A stretch of DNA of 64,000 nucleotides from Salminus brasiliensis (GCF_030463535.1 NC_132878.1:34412261-34476260), one strand, 5' to 3'. Positions 1 through 11,685 are shown, counted from the stretch's first letter. Program-made: numbers and translations. The notes: generated from the letters alone by a model not told the origin.

Positions 1-56
1 GTGTCTTAAGATGTGCTAAACTTGCAGAGTTGAACTGTTGTCTTTTCTTGTTACAG

Positions 57-119
57 ATTGAAGAGCGATTCTCTCAGCTCATGAAACTGTTTAAGAAGAA
101 AGAGAAGATGGAAAGCTGA
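57..119 (+). CDS. casp8ap2: casp8ap2 (FLASH) terminal coding exon, partial gene
   Basis: This is the 3'-most coding exon of a gene that begins left of the window. A splice acceptor (TTCTTGTTACAG) ends at 56, with a branch-point-like GCTAAAC about 40 nt upstream. Twenty codons follow and stop at a TGA at 117-119. The peptide (IEERFSQLMKLFKKKEKMES) has the R-F-x-x-L-M-K-L-F signature of the last helix of the SANT/Myb-like domain that closes CASP8AP2/FLASH. In that family FLASH acts in histone locus bodies in replication-dependent histone mRNA 3' processing, and its C-terminal SANT region binds NPAT; it was first described as a caspase-8-associated protein. The identification rests on this short motif plus the neighbours: CASP8AP2, GJA10 and BACH2 are consecutive in human with the same orientations. 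The reading frame assumes no codon is split at the acceptor. Another protein with the same SANT helix is possible but fits the synteny less well. Confidence 0.7.
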   Translation: MEERFSQLMKLFKKKEKMES

Positions 120-1565
120 GCCAGTGAGGCTGAAAACTGTTAATTCATGAGTTATATGAGGACACATTACTGATCCAGGCATCTGTGTCCAGCTTCTATC
201 TCCATGTGTTCTCGTAGGAAGATTTCGCCAAGTCACGAAGACAAAATGGAATGTTCTGCCTGAGAACATGATCAGAACGAGCGTTTCCTCCAGTGTTGCC
301 TTGTGGAGGGGAATATCTGCGATAACTGAAATCCCAGTGCTGTGGGGTTTCCTGTTTTGGAAAGGGTTGCCATGTATTCAGTCACCAGATGCAAGCAATC
401 ACTGCCCATCATACTTCTGATACTCATCAGAATCAGCAACTATCTACAGATTCTTATTCTAATTTAGATGATTCTTCATCTAGTGCAAGGTGATGTTGTC
501 TATTCTGTTCTATTTCGCTTGCCTTTTCCCTCCCCCGCTTTGACTAGACCATATGTGCCCCAAACCAGTGAAGTCCATGTTTATTAGGACTCAGACTGCG
601 CTGGATTTCATCCCACCAGCGCCAAAGTTGGGTGCCACTGGTTTATACCTTGCACAGAATGGCGCAGTGACAGCGTTTTGTCAAGGTGATGAATAAAAGA
701 AGAGAAGTGATTCTTTGAAAATGTGTCGACCTACGCTATGCTAACTTCATGGTTTCCTGTATATGCACTGGAGTCATTTTTTTGCCTTGTAAGATCTACC
801 TCTGAGAGTTTGGCAAAGGCATGCACAAATGAGCCCACAGCATCAGGTGAGAATCATAAGGTGCTCATTGTGGTGACAGATCATACAGTCTTCATATATA
901 TATATATATATTTTTTTTCCCCCAATAGGAATTGAGTTTGTTGCAGTGTCCAGTTTTAATTATTGAGGATCACTATGAACCATGTCAAAGCAATGTTATG
1001 GCATGTGACTGCATATCTGAGCTTTACAACTCGAATCACGAAAAGTGTAAGAAGTTCAGTGTGCATTTGAAATGCAAAATTCAGATGAAGGTAAAAAGTT
1101 TAGGTTAAGGTTTAAGCACTGCAAACTAATCTCTGAAAAGCTACAAATAAGTTACCATTGCTTTATCTGTTCATAGTAGTTCTTGTTAAGTGCATACTTT
1201 CTTGTTTACTCTGCTCTCTGGTCTTTGTTTCATTTCTTGTTTCCCTGAGTCCCGCATATATTACCTAAAAGTGTTGTTGAGATTTGTAATCAAAATCCTG
1301 ACTTTGGCCTCTTGTTCCCACTGCCCAGTATCCTTTTTTTTTTTTTTTTTTAATCAAATTATTATCGTGTATATATGTTAAATTGTGTGTAAGTTGGACA
1401 TCTTTTATTTCTTTATCTTTTTCTACCTTTTTTGTTTTTATTTAATTTTTGTTTGTAAAGCAGAGGTTGGAACACCTCTTCCTATTTGAAACAGATGTAC
1501 TGTAAATATTGTAAATTGTGGGACATCTTTTCACTTTTTAAAATAAAGCTAATTTATTTCAAGCT
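120..1565 (+). other. casp8ap2: 3'UTR of casp8ap2
   Basis: Non-coding sequence follows the stop codon up to a likely cleavage site. An AATAAA lies at 1542-1547 with a TG/T-rich stretch just after it, as expected for a cleavage signal. A weaker alternative AATAAA lies at 692-697. A Pumilio recognition element, TGTAAATA, sits at 1501-1508, about 40 nt before the main signal. A short TA run (894-911) and a T run (1331-1351) are the only simple repeats. No open frame here looks like a gene. Confidence 0.6.
1542..1547 (+). promoter_or_regulatory. Poly(A) signal of casp8ap2
   Basis: AATAAA in an A-rich context, followed about 25 nt later by TGTGTTTAATTGTGT, a G/T-rich downstream element. It is the last such hexamer before intergenic repeats start, so it is the best candidate for the end of the casp8ap2 mRNA. 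Confidence 0.6.
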
Positions 1566-2211
1566 GATCAATGTGTTTAATTGTGTATTTTACTTTGTTT
1601 TTTGACACCATCTTGAAACCTGGACCCCGTTTACACCTGGTCACTTCATGTGACTTTAGGATCAGGATTATATCTGGACAAGGCCAAACCACATTAAAAA
1701 TGCAAGTGTAAACTCACCCAAGACTCATTTAAACCAGATCTGATTACTCCTCCGATTACACCACTTCAGGAGAAGGTCTGAGATGCATTAGAGGAATGTT
1801 CTGGTAGTGTTAACATGTCAGTCTCTCCAAGATGCATTCAATAACCACAGCCTCTCCAAGCACAACTGAAACACCAGTAATAATTGCTGGTCAAGTGAAT
1901 TTGCATATTCCGTCCCACACCGCAATCAGATTTCAAAATTAAGTTTCAGGTGGTTTTTGACAGTCCAAATTTATCAGAAATCAATCTGGATGCAATCTAG
2001 GTATGCCAGAAATTGGATTTGGGCTGGCTGCCTGAACATAGTCTGATATTTATTAGTAAGATCTTGATCAACTGCTCAGAAGTTCACAGTATGGGTCTGA
2101 ATGTGAGGTTCCCTTAGCAAAACCTTGTTCTTTTTACATTGCAGTTGAACTAGTCTAACCTTCATTAGTAATGAAATAGCACCATTTCCAATAAAACAGG
2201 GTTCTATGGAG

Positions 2212-2243
<32 letters not shown>

Positions 2244-2779
2244 GAGATTGCCCTTGCCTATACCACTGTGTTAAACATCAGTCCACAGCAGTCCTAAGTA
2301 CCCTCAATTTTTGGATGCTTCCACCTCTTACATCACCCACAGAGCCAAAAATAGCCTTTCCAGCAGTTAACTATGAACTCGGACATGACTCATTGATCAT
2401 TGTCCCTGGTCTCTCCCAAATCAACCTTAGCCAAATAGCCATACATCTTATTCTCACCCAACTGGTAGCATCAGGCATCTATCTGCTTGTGAATTGGATA
2501 AGGTAGGTGATTAGAATGGCCTTTAAGTGTACTTAAGTGTCAGGTATTCAAGTTTTCAAGCTACTGGAATATGGAAATTACAGCTCAGAAGGGATTGCCA
2601 CTAACAAGTCCCCCCCCCCCAACGCCTGTCCTGATGCTGTCATTTGACATGTTGTGCTAGCTATGCCCCTAAGGGCCATGTCCAGCTGCCCATAGATCGA
2701 TAGAAGCTTTGTATGAGTTCAGCATGCAGTGGCTCTGGAACTCATTCACTGAAGCTATGCCCAGAGAGAGGAGCTCACC
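1566..2779. other. Intergenic region with repeat remnants
   Basis: No gene is seen. Roughly 1620-2045 resembles a fish MITE: it opens with CCCGTTTACACCTGG and holds further AGTGTAAAC and TTTAAACCAGAT motifs like those of the element at 50.5 kb, but no clean right end is visible. An (ATT)n microsatellite lies at 2212-2243 and a C run at 2610-2620. Confidence 0.5.
2212..2243. repeat. (ATT)n microsatellite
   Basis: About ten uninterrupted ATT units between casp8ap2 and gja10. Confidence 0.9.
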
Positions 2780-2880
2780 TGCTTTAATGAAGAGGGGAGG
2801 ATACTGGAGATGTATAGCCAGTCTACTGTTGTCTTCTCTGTAATAATGCTTCAGTGCTGAAAGTCATCTCCCATAACCGT
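2780..2880 (+). promoter_or_regulatory. Candidate 5' untranslated exon / promoter-proximal region of gja10
   Basis: Connexin genes usually carry a short untranslated first exon. A good donor (CCGT|GTAAGT) begins at 2881, and a matching acceptor (CAACTTTAG) ends at 3041, 17 nt before the connexin start codon, giving a 161-nt intron. Exon start and promoter cannot be located by eye; no TATA box or CpG cluster is evident. This is inference from splice-site-like sequences only. Confidence 0.3.
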
Positions 2881-3058
2881 GTAAGTCTCGTTCTTTCTGT
2901 TGCATTCCGAGTGTATCTGATTTTAATATTCTCCGCCTGTCTAATGTGTGGAGATGATGCCTCTTCTGAAATAAGTTGAAGGTTCTTGCTTGGTATGATT
3001 AGACTCTTGTTTTGCTTGTGGCCCTGCTGGCACAACTTTAGGCTATGTGACATCCAAC

Positions 3059-4504
3059 ATGGGAGACTGGAACCTGTTGGGAGGAATCTTGGAGGAGGTG
3101 CACATCCACTCCACCATCGTGGGTAAAATCTGGCTGACCATCCTTTTCATCTTCCGCATGCTGATCCTCGGGGTGGCCGCCGAGGACGTATGGGATGATG
3201 AGCAGAGCGAGTTCGTGTGCAACACAGAGCAGCCCGGGTGCAAGAACGTCTGCTATGACCAAGCTTTCCCCATATCCCTCATCAGGTACTGGGTCCTGCA
3301 GATCATCTTCGTCTCCTCGCCCTCCCTGGTCTACATGGGCCATGCGCTGTACCGACTGCGTGCTCTGGAGAAGGAGAGGCACAAGAAGAAAGCCCAGCTC
3401 AAGGTGGAACTGGAGGTGACGGAAGGCATCGTGGACGAACACAAAAGGATCGAGAAGGAGCTGAGGAAACTAGAGGAGCAGAAGAAAGTGAGAAAAGCTC
3501 CTCTGAGAGGCTCCTTGCTGCGCACGTACGTGTTTCATATCTTGACCAGGTCAGTGGTGGAAGTGGGCTTCATAGTGGGTCAGTGTGCCCTCTACGGGAT
3601 TGGACTGGCCCCTCTGTACAAGTGTGAAAGAGATCCTTGCCCCAACATTGTGGACTGTTTCGTGTCAAGGCCGACTGAGAAAAACATCTTCATGATCTTC
3701 ATGCTGGTCATCGCTGGAGTGTCCCTCTTCTTGAACATCCTGGAGATCTTCCACCTGGGAGTCAAGAAGATCAAGCAGAGCATCTACGGCAGCAAGTACG
3801 GTGGAGACGACGAGAGCATTTGCAGGTCAAAGAAAAACTCCATGGTGCAACAGATATGCGTACTCACCAACTCCTCGCCTCAGAAACTGCTGCATGTGAC
3901 CCAGGCATCCTACGCCGTGGTGCCCGATGGGCAGTTAGAACCTTTACCCCTCTACCCGGCCCTCACTTGTGCTAGTGCCCCTCGGCCCTCCCTGGAGGCC
4001 CCTAAGAGTGACGCACCACCTGCTGAATCTGAGCAGCAGTCCCGACAACAGCGTCTCTCCAGCCAGCCTGAGATCCAGGGGCTCCAGCAGCTGGGGGCCA
4101 CAGAAAGGCGCCATACCCTGGACGGCCGTGCCCAGTCCTTCAGCAGTGAAGAATCTGGACCCAAGGGCTCTGGTCCACCCAAAAATGTGGGGCAGCAGCC
4201 TCGTGCGTCCCTTCGAGCCAGCAACATAGAGATTCCGGCAGCCCTCCGGAACGCTGTGCGCAAGCAAAGCCGGGTTAGTGTGTGTAAGGATTTGAGTGAG
4301 GAGAGTGACTCGCCAGACAGTGACCACTACCCCACGGCCAGGAAAGCTAGCTTCATGTCTCGAGGGATGTCAGAGAGCAGGCTGGCCAGTCTACCGGACA
4401 GCCCCGAGTCCAAGAGTGGCTCGGAATCAGAGGCCCAGCGGATAGCTCAAGGGGAAAGTCCTGCCATGACCCCGCCACCTGCTGCTGGCCGGCGAATGTC
4501 AATG
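3059..4504 (+). CDS. gja10: Connexin GJA10 (Cx52.6/Cx55.5/Cx62 type), main coding exon
   Basis: Alpha-type gap-junction protein that forms intercellular hemichannels; GJA10 orthologues are best known from retinal horizontal cells. The ATG is chosen because it opens the invariant MGDW N terminus; an in-frame GTG 12 nt upstream is not used. Four membrane segments lie near residues 22-42, 76-96, 155-178 and 207-231. Extracellular loop 1 has the three cysteines C54, C61, C65 (C-x6-C-x3-C). Loop 2 has C189, C194, C200 (C-x4-C-x5-C) followed by the SRPTEK motif. The cytoplasmic loop (about 97-152) is long and charged, as expected for GJA10. The start ([14 protein letters not shown]) and the [18 protein letters not shown] stretch fit GJA10 better than GJA3, GJA5 or GJA8. 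The Ser-rich tail ends with [14 protein letters not shown] and GRRMSM. This exon supplies 482 codons and ends at a consensus donor (ATG|GTGAGT). Reading through instead would add only ten residues before a stop. Confidence 0.95.
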
Positions 4505-4827
4505 GTGAGTAAAGCAGTATGGCCTTGGTTATTATGAATCATATACGAAAATGTAATAATTGGTCTTCTTATGGAAGGTCTCCTGTACACGTTATTGCAT
4601 GGTAACAGATGCCAATGAATGCAATCTGTTTACAGCTGTGCTGTTTTAAGATGAGCAAGTAGATCAGATTACAGCTCAACTAGTTACTAGTTACAGATAT
4701 TAGCTCAGTTAGTTTTCAGTGGGGCTAAGTGGTGGCTAGTGGGGGTTCTAATACTGGATGAATTTGATGACATTATTACCAAAAGAGCAGAGAACAGAAC
4801 CTTAAAACCAGTGTTTCCCTCTTTCAG

Positions 4828-4866
4828 AGCATGATTCTGGAACTGTCTTCCATCATGAAAAAGTGA
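4828..4866 (+). CDS. gja10: Connexin GJA10, 12-codon terminal coding exon
   Basis: A strong acceptor (TTTCCCTCTTTCAG) ends at 4827. The next 39 nt are in phase with the donor at 4505 and encode SMILELSSIMKK and a stop (TGA at 4864-4866). The intron is 323 nt. The joined tail reads ...RRMSM|SMILELSSIMKK, which resembles the I-M-E-L-S tail of mammalian GJA10. Mammalian GJA10/Cx57 is reported to carry its last few residues on a separate exon, unlike most connexins. The complete predicted protein is 494 residues. The exon was found by eye from splice signals and phase, so transcript evidence would be decisive. Confidence 0.75.
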   Translation, partial: SMILELSSIMKK

Positions 4867-5715
4867 ACTCTTGGAGATCTGAGATCTGATTATCAACCTC
4901 TCCGCTGTTACTCTATATCGCTTTGAGCTTCCTTCGCTGCAACGACCACCCAATGTATGTTTATAAGGATGACCCTATAATAACTGGTATATGTATTACA
5001 TCTTGTCCAATGTTCAGTTCGACATGCATTAGAGACACTCTAGCCGAGTTACACTTCGCTCCTAACGCACACAGTGTTATGGTATCACTTTACTTGGATG
5101 GGTCTATTGCAGATGCCTCACCTGCCATTCAACTGGATGTCCTTAAATGCAGCTGAACTCTATTGAATGTAACCCTGCACCTAACCCTAAATCTATCCTT
5201 AAAGGGTAAGCGTAAGGTTAAGGTTAGGGTTAGGTTCATTCAATACATTTAGCTTAGAGTTCAGTTGCATTTCAGTTGAATGTCAGGTAAGTGTAAGGAG
5301 AGCATGGTCCATCCAAGTAAAGTGACCCATCTGTAAGATGACATCTACCTATTGACAATTGAATATTTGCACATGAGAATTCTGCTCAGAGAGCTGCCAG
5401 TGGATATCTGTGGACTGAGATGAAAATCCAAAGTTGAGAAAATGTAAATGTACTTATTACTGGGACTGTGTGTTTGACATGTCAGGGCTCTTCTGAATTA
5501 AGGTGCACTGAGCAGAAGCATTCAAAGCTTTTAGTTCACACTAATTCGTTACGTATGTGGGCGGTGTGTCAGCGTTATCACTTGGGGATAACACTGAATC
5601 AGCAAAGGGCTTTCATGTTCATTTATCTGCTGTTCATGTCTTTGCAAATCTAATGAAAACATCCATTACCATGTTTTAGCATATGGTACCTTTATAAACC
5701 CTTGTGTAGAATAAA
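4867..5715 (+). other. gja10: Candidate 3'UTR of gja10
   Basis: Sequence after the gja10 stop up to an AATAAA at 5710-5715, with a TTTTGTACT and T/C-rich stretch after it. The span is interrupted by a foldback repeat, so the real mRNA end may lie earlier. No coding frame of interest is present. Confidence 0.35.
5082..5330. mobile_element. Foldback MITE with telomere-like centre
   Basis: The ends form an inverted repeat: TCACTTTACTTGGATG at 5085-5100 against its complement at about 5309-5324. The symmetry continues inwards through CATTCAACTG and GAACTC...ATTGAATG segments. The centre holds CTAACCCTAA on one side and GGTTAGGGTTAGG on the other, the vertebrate telomere hexamer in opposite orientations. 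The layout is that of a short non-autonomous foldback DNA element; no transposase is present and the superfamily is not assigned. Confidence 0.6.
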
Positions 5716-6754
5716 ATGCTTTTGTACTAAACACTCCTCTACTTTCTGATCTTTTCTCTGTGTCCCAGCTTTCCCTTAGTGCCTTATGCCTTTCATATTC
5801 CTTTTAGAGGAATAGTTTTGGACAGATTTGTGGTATTTTTCACCTTCATAGGATAGAAACCACACACATAACCACTGAAAAGAGTATATAGCAGCACTGA
5901 TGTTGTGCTGGAATATTTATGTAGATCATTTTATGAACAAAGTATGCCACTAATGGTTGAAGGACTAAAAGATTTTACATCTTTTTACATTTTACATTTC
6001 TGTTGGTCCATACATCAGGTAACGTGCCAGATTCAATTATGCCAACAAGGTGAAAGAAAATAGAAAAATATTGTTGCATAACAGCAACCATAAATATGTG
6101 TATGTAAGTATATGTAAGTATGGGGAAATCAGTTTTTTAATGGGCCTGTACATTTAAGTGCTTCAAATTCCTATTTATCTGATATATGGTGTTTGTTGTA
6201 TATGGCTTAACTAGACATCAGCCTTATCAATTCCATTACTTGGGAATGATGCTTCAAAAGTGTTAGAAATAGATCAAAATACTGTCACCCAGTCCACTTA
6301 CATCATCTTTATTTTTTGCCATAAATTGTAAAAAAGTCCTTAAGTAATCATTGCAATATGTTTTTCAGTACTTATGCATGTCTATGTAGGTACCCCTCCA
6401 ATAAGCAATGCTCTCCACCTTACACTCTGTTGTCATGACTCGAAGTCCACATGGTGTGCAACACTACCACCTAGTGGCCAACTGCATGTAACACAACAGC
6501 TGGCCTTCTTACTTCTTAGGCCTTCGTTCACCAATATTCCACAGATGTTGTTCCACTTAGCCAGCAGCTCTGTTATTAATAGTCACTGGATCGAAACTGT
6601 GTTGACCTAATGCGAGGCTTTATTTGTATCTGTATTGTTGTTCTTCAGCTTCAGTTGGCAGTGGATGTGCCCTGTACGGCATTGACCGATTTCAGTGAAC
6701 TGCTGGCCTGATTAACATAAATCAATATGTACTAAATTTAGAGTGCCCGTTCCC

Positions 6755-6785
<31 letters not shown>

Positions 6786-7361
6786 ACCAAAATGACTTCT
6801 CTGACGTGGGTTTTCTATCGACCTGTGTATTACAGTAGCTGAGTATCCAACATTCAAACATCAATATTTTTACCTCAGTAAAAATAACTGTTTTGGGTCT
6901 TTTACTTCTTTTATTTTAATAAATGCTGTGCGTTTTCTATATCTTCATAGCCAGTGTTAGCATTTTTACGGTTTTCCATCATGTGAAGGCCAAAGAAATG
7001 CCTCATTCACACAAACACACTTTGCTACGCTTGCTGTAGTTGTAGTTTTTGCTCTACACTCTCTGGAGAAAAAGTACTACACTGTTTTTACTGTGCCTTG
7101 GGTCAGGCTGTATTACATCTATGAAAGTACATGTATATTCTATGTGACTCTGGGGGGCAATAGAATGCTTTTCTTACAGTTTACATCAGATGTCATATAT
7201 TAAACATTTTAAATTGAAGTTTTACCACCTTCCCTGGTGGGCAGTTGATCAGCCAAGACATGATTTGAACCTGATGTTTGCTTCTTTGGTTTATAATGAA
7301 AGAGGTCAGTACTTGCCCACATTCAAACTGGACTGTAATGCACAGAATTACATCACATACC
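5716..7361. other. Intergenic region between gja10 and bach2 (first part)
   Basis: AT-rich sequence without a recognisable gene. It contains an (AC)n microsatellite at 6757-6785 and a CTCF-like core on the minus strand at 6464-6477 (CCACTAGGTGGTAG). The short frames present have no family resemblance. Confidence 0.5.
6757..6785. repeat. (AC)n microsatellite
   Basis: Uninterrupted run of about 14 AC units. Confidence 0.95.
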
Positions 7362-7644
7362 CCAGCTAACACATCCATGTGGGGCCTGTATGCTGTATTT
7401 TGTCAATGGGTTCCTACCAGGGTTAGTGATGGGACCAGGAGGGGTTAAACAGGGGCCCCATCTGGGTTGTACACTGCACATGGGGTCTAGCTAGATGGGA
7501 GACCCTTGTGAGATTAAGGTGGGCTGTAGCGATGAGGCCCATTTGGGAAGCCCACCTAGATCCCAGTAATAAAAAAAATGTACAAACCCACTCAGAACCC
7601 AGGCCCACGTGGAACCCACCTATTCCACGTTCCATGTTGGCTGG
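7362..7644. mobile_element. MITE with CCAGCYAACA inverted ends, copy 1
   Basis: Begins CCAGCTAACA and ends TGTTGGCTGG, an imperfect terminal inverted repeat. The interior (GTGGGGCCTGTATG, GTGATGGGACCAGGAGGG, AACCCACTCAGA, GAACCCACCT) is closely matched by a second copy at 20862-21173. A short non-autonomous DNA element with no coding capacity. Confidence 0.65.
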
Positions 7645-8274
7645 CATTGTTCTAAGGTAAACATGGCGAATCCAAACAGCTGCCCCATCGCTCAGCTCTG
7701 TGAAGAAGCAGATTTTTGTGTTTACAGACCAAAGTGAGTCAAACCCGTTCTAAACACCATTGATCTGTCGGCACAAAGTCTGGGTGTGTTATCAGAGATT
7801 TGTATGGGTGTGTTTACAGTGGGTAGATTGGTCTCCTATGGGTAGTAGATCTCCTATTCTAGATCGGCTTCATCTGGCGTAATTATGAAGTGAGTCAAGT
7901 TCATTCAATTTTTTGCAAAACTATTCCTTTAAGGATATGTGGCCCACTTCGGCATTCATCAATGCCAGCCAACCACAATATCCTGTAAGAACATCGAAAC
8001 ATTTTTCTCGTTGTGCTGATTCAAAGGCTCTAGACCAGAGTACTTCAGCTTTGGTCCTGGAGGACCAGTGTCCTGAGTGGTTTAGAGACACCTGGCCAGG
8101 TTGCATGGGTGTGTTTAACAAGGGAAACCACCGAACCGTGCAGAACACTGGCCCTCCAGTACTGGAACCGAAGAACCTTGCCTGATAAGGGCGTATAGCA
8201 GGTGCCGGCACTGCTTATCAGTGCTGTATATTCCAGTATACGGGTTCGGCATAAAAGACTGCAGCAGGACAAAC
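7645..8274. other. Intergenic tail region before the bach2 3' end
   Basis: No gene seen. Positions 8033-8178 look like a common fish interspersed repeat, with inverted GGTCCTGGAGGACCAGTGT and CACTGGCCCTCCAGTACTGG motifs near its ends and CACCTGGCCAGGT inside. It lies just outside the likely bach2 poly(A) site. Confidence 0.45.
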
Positions 8275-8295
8275 ACATAGTACATGATATGTTTC

Positions 8296-8301
8296 TTTAT
8301 T
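8296..8301 (-). promoter_or_regulatory. Distal poly(A) signal of bach2
   Basis: AATAAA on the minus strand in the context GAAATAAAGAAAC, with a T/G-rich element about 15-25 nt downstream on that strand. To its left the sequence turns into interspersed repeats. Confidence 0.6.
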
Positions 8302-8391
8302 TCATAAACAGAAATGGTGTCTAGACAAAAATCCGTCATTTATATAACACTAGCAATTGAAATGCATGAAAATGAGTTCTGCACAATACCG

Positions 8392-8399
8392 TATTTACA
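8392..8399 (-). promoter_or_regulatory. Pumilio response element in bach2 3'UTR
   Basis: TGTAAATA on the minus (sense) strand, an exact match to the PUM consensus TGTANATA, about 90 nt before the distal poly(A) signal. Confidence 0.45.
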
Positions 8400-9123
8400 A
8401 TGGTTAAGTCATTAAAATTCATTAGGGTCATGTAGCATTTAGAAATGAAAAAACAAACAAACAGAAAACCTGTAAAAACTCTACAGAATAAGCAAATAAC
8501 AGCTATCTCAAATCGACAATATTAACACAAAACAGTCTTTCTTCTAGAAAAGAAGGTCTAGAAAAACGAAAGAAAGAAGAGCGAGCAAGAAAATAAAAGG
8601 GAACTTAAAAAAAATAAACAGAAGAGAAACGAAACCTGACTACGAGCCAAAGAGCTATTACATTAAAAACGGTGCACCGAAAAAACCTACTAATACAATA
8701 ATCCATATAATCTGTGTAAAAAGCATGTAGAAAAAACACCTGATGCGGTTTTGCTGATACAGTCATTGACCAGTTATGAGAGGTATGAAGGATTTCACAG
8801 GTAGATAAGAGTGAGAGAGAGAGAATCCGCTCTGCTAGTCGAGAGATGGGGGGCCGGAGACCCCTGCATACACACATTTTTCACGTCAAGGTGAACTATG
8901 GCCTCTGCAAGTTCTAAGGCAAAAAAGTTGGAGGTGCACTTCTATTCATCTTTACTCTGAAACATCCCCGTCGGGCGAAAAAAGACAAGCATAGACGAGC
9001 ATAGTTATCAAAGGACTTTGTTTGTTTTTTCTCCTTATAAACATACAAAAACCCTCAAAAAACAAACAAACAAAACAAGAGAGAATACTAAACCTATCTA
9101 ATCCAATTGAAACTCACAATTAC

Positions 9124-9131
9124 TATGTACA
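9124..9131 (-). promoter_or_regulatory. Second Pumilio response element in bach2 3'UTR
   Basis: TGTACATA on the sense strand, matching TGTANATA. An exact 8-mer can occur by chance in 8 kb. Confidence 0.35.
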
Positions 9132-10751
9132 TGGCAAGTTCATTACACTCGTAGAAACGTGACACCTTTTCTTTGTAAACATTTTTGCTTTTCTACTTTT
9201 TTCCCCCTCGAATGAGTTTCAGCCTGCATATTCAGCCTGGATACCAAACGCTTTATAAAGTCGAGCAAATCGTGAGAGGAAAAACTAAGAAAATTCCAAA
9301 AATTAAAAACAAAAGGCCTTTCTCTTTTATTCCCATCTGGCGAAAGAGAATGAGAGAGTGAGAGCGCAAGCTTTGGAGAGCCAGTGTCGATGTTTCAGAG
9401 AAGCAGCACAAAACGAACCGACCGAAGAAAAACACTGAACGTAAGCTTGGAAAAAAACCCCCCCAAACAACAGAAAAGCTCATGTTTGTAGGTCTTTGTA
9501 TTTCTTTTGTAGCATATCTAGAGCAACAGTTACTGCAAAACAAACAAACCAAACTAAACAATACCGAAAAAATATAGATTTGCATTGTCACATCATAAGC
9601 CTATGTAAACTGCAGGTACAAAGCTTTAGCAGATCTGTCAAATTTCCAATCAATTCCAACCCTGAAGAGAATCTGCAGCCCTTCCCGGGTTTTCTGTATG
9701 CACCGTCAATTCTTAGCTTAGAAACACAAAATCTGGGGCTTCCTGGGCCTGTTAGCTTTTCTACACATTTTATTTTTTCAGAATCAGCGAAAACAAAAAG
9801 CATTAGCTTCACCAGCAGAAGAAACGAAACAAAAGAAAAAGTAGAAATGTAAAAAATAATAATACAAATAAAATGTTGGCACGCACCCTGAGACGAGATA
9901 CAAGAGCAACTGTGAGACTGTTTAGATGAAGGCGACCGGAGTTGGCCTGATGTGAAGCTGAACGAAGCTTATTGGACTCGTGAGGTTTTTGGGCATGACC
10001 AAGCAACCGGCTGGAGGCTGTGAAAGCTCCTGAGGTGACTGACCGGAAGAAGGTTTTCGTGAAATTTTTCGGGCTGTCAGGTCTGGCTGTCTTTCTCCAG
10101 CGCCAGGCCTAAATACTACATCCCGGCGTAGGGCTACATTCACATTACAAGTTATGGCTCAGGCTCAGGTCCAAAATTTGCTTTGATGGCTCATATTCTT
10201 TTGAGTTGTAAGTGTTTAGCTAGCAAAACGGGTCACTAGTAACATTTTGATGGATTTGTTCCTCCCTGGGTATAAAATGGCATTTAAGCTGCATCATTTT
10301 ATTTTAGAAGGCGTTGATGATGAGTCAATTTCACAATGTTACACCAGGGACAGCGTGTGGTACACCAGTGACCTGTCACACCACTGACTATTGAGGTGCG
10401 GCATTTTAATTCAGACGTTGAACGACTGCACCTAACTAACTTCAGTTCTCACACTTCTACATGCTTGATGTACTAAGCCAGCCTGGACTTTTACAGAGAA
10501 TTACAGGGGGATAAATTCAACCTCTACCTTTGGACTTGTATTTATGCTATTTTTTTATCTTGAATTGGGGTTTAGATGACTTATAACCTTATCCACATCA
10601 GTAACGTCTCATAAATGTCCCTGGAACAACTACGAATACACGACTGAGCATGAAAAGCTGGGACAGAGGGCAGATGTGCTGCATCTACAGATATTATCAG
10701 CATTAACTGCAATGCTGGTGGTGCTGCCATGCTGCTGATGACCCTAACAAA

Positions 10752-10822
10752 CACATTTACTGCTTGGATGACACTCTTATCCAGTGTCACATACCATTTA
10801 ACCAAGCAACACAGGTAGGCAA
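10752..10822. repeat. SINE/LINE tail fragment in bach2 3'UTR
   Basis: CATTTACTGCTTGGATGACAC...CTCTTATCCAG...ACACAGGTAGGCAA resembles the tail of the SINE at 37.7 kb (GATGCTCTTATCCAGAGCG) and the LINE tail at 52.6 kb. It is degenerate and lacks a tRNA-like head. Confidence 0.45.
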
Positions 10823-11685
10823 ACATAGCATTAAAGGGGTTGGATTGGTTTAGGGAATCAGCCCCCAGTCTGATGCTTGAAGGTAAAATGAACTCTGGTC
10901 TGACCGCTCTTGTTAACATATGACGGCCAAAGCCAATATCTGCTCGCACCGACTGGCGCCACTCGAACCTGTTCATGTGAACGTAGCCCAAATCCTTTCA
11001 CGCCTGCACCAGAGCGCAAAACTAACAATCAGGGGTGATCCTTCGGCTTCTAAGGCGAACTAACTCAGCTGTGCCGCGTGAGAAACCGCCACAGCAGTAA
11101 CTACGAGACTTCTGTCATTATAGCTTTGATTTTTTTTTTACTCTTTTTTTTTCCTGCCCCCCAAAATGTCATAGATACTCAAGTGTATGACAGTGTGCTT
11201 GTCTAGTGGAACGTCACGCTTTCCACCTTTACTTAATCACTTATACAACAAGAAGTACGTAGAAAAAACAACCAAAAACTCATTTATAGGGATGATTTGC
11301 ATATGTGTGCACAAGAAAAAAAGTCTGTCCATCCGTCCGTCCGTCTGTCCGTCCGGACCGATAAATTCTTTAGTTCCCGTTTTGTACCTGATTATAATTT
11401 GTCAACAATGGCAAATACTGTCCGTGTATTAGGAAGAGAAAGCGAGAAAAAAGGGAGCGAGAGCAAAGCGAAACGCCTACAAGCGAAACAAGAGCACAAA
11501 ACTAGCAATCACGACAAATCTAGGTTCTACATCCCTACAACAGAGCACTGCGTCCAGTATTACTGTGGGTTTGCGTGTGTTCGTGTTGTGTTGTGTCGTT
11601 CGTGTTGTGTGTTGCGTGTGCAAGAGGGAGTGTGTCGCAGGAAGGGGAGAAAAGGACCTTGGCCCTGGGGGGACTGTAAGATTCT

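Noticed and set aside
3047..3058. An in-frame GTG upstream of the connexin ATG
   Set aside because: Vertebrate connexins start at MGDW; the upstream codons belong to the untranslated leader right after the acceptor.
5165..5240. A chromosome-fusion scar from facing telomere repeats
   Set aside because: The hexamers sit symmetrically inside a foldback element and are too few; an element-borne origin is simpler.
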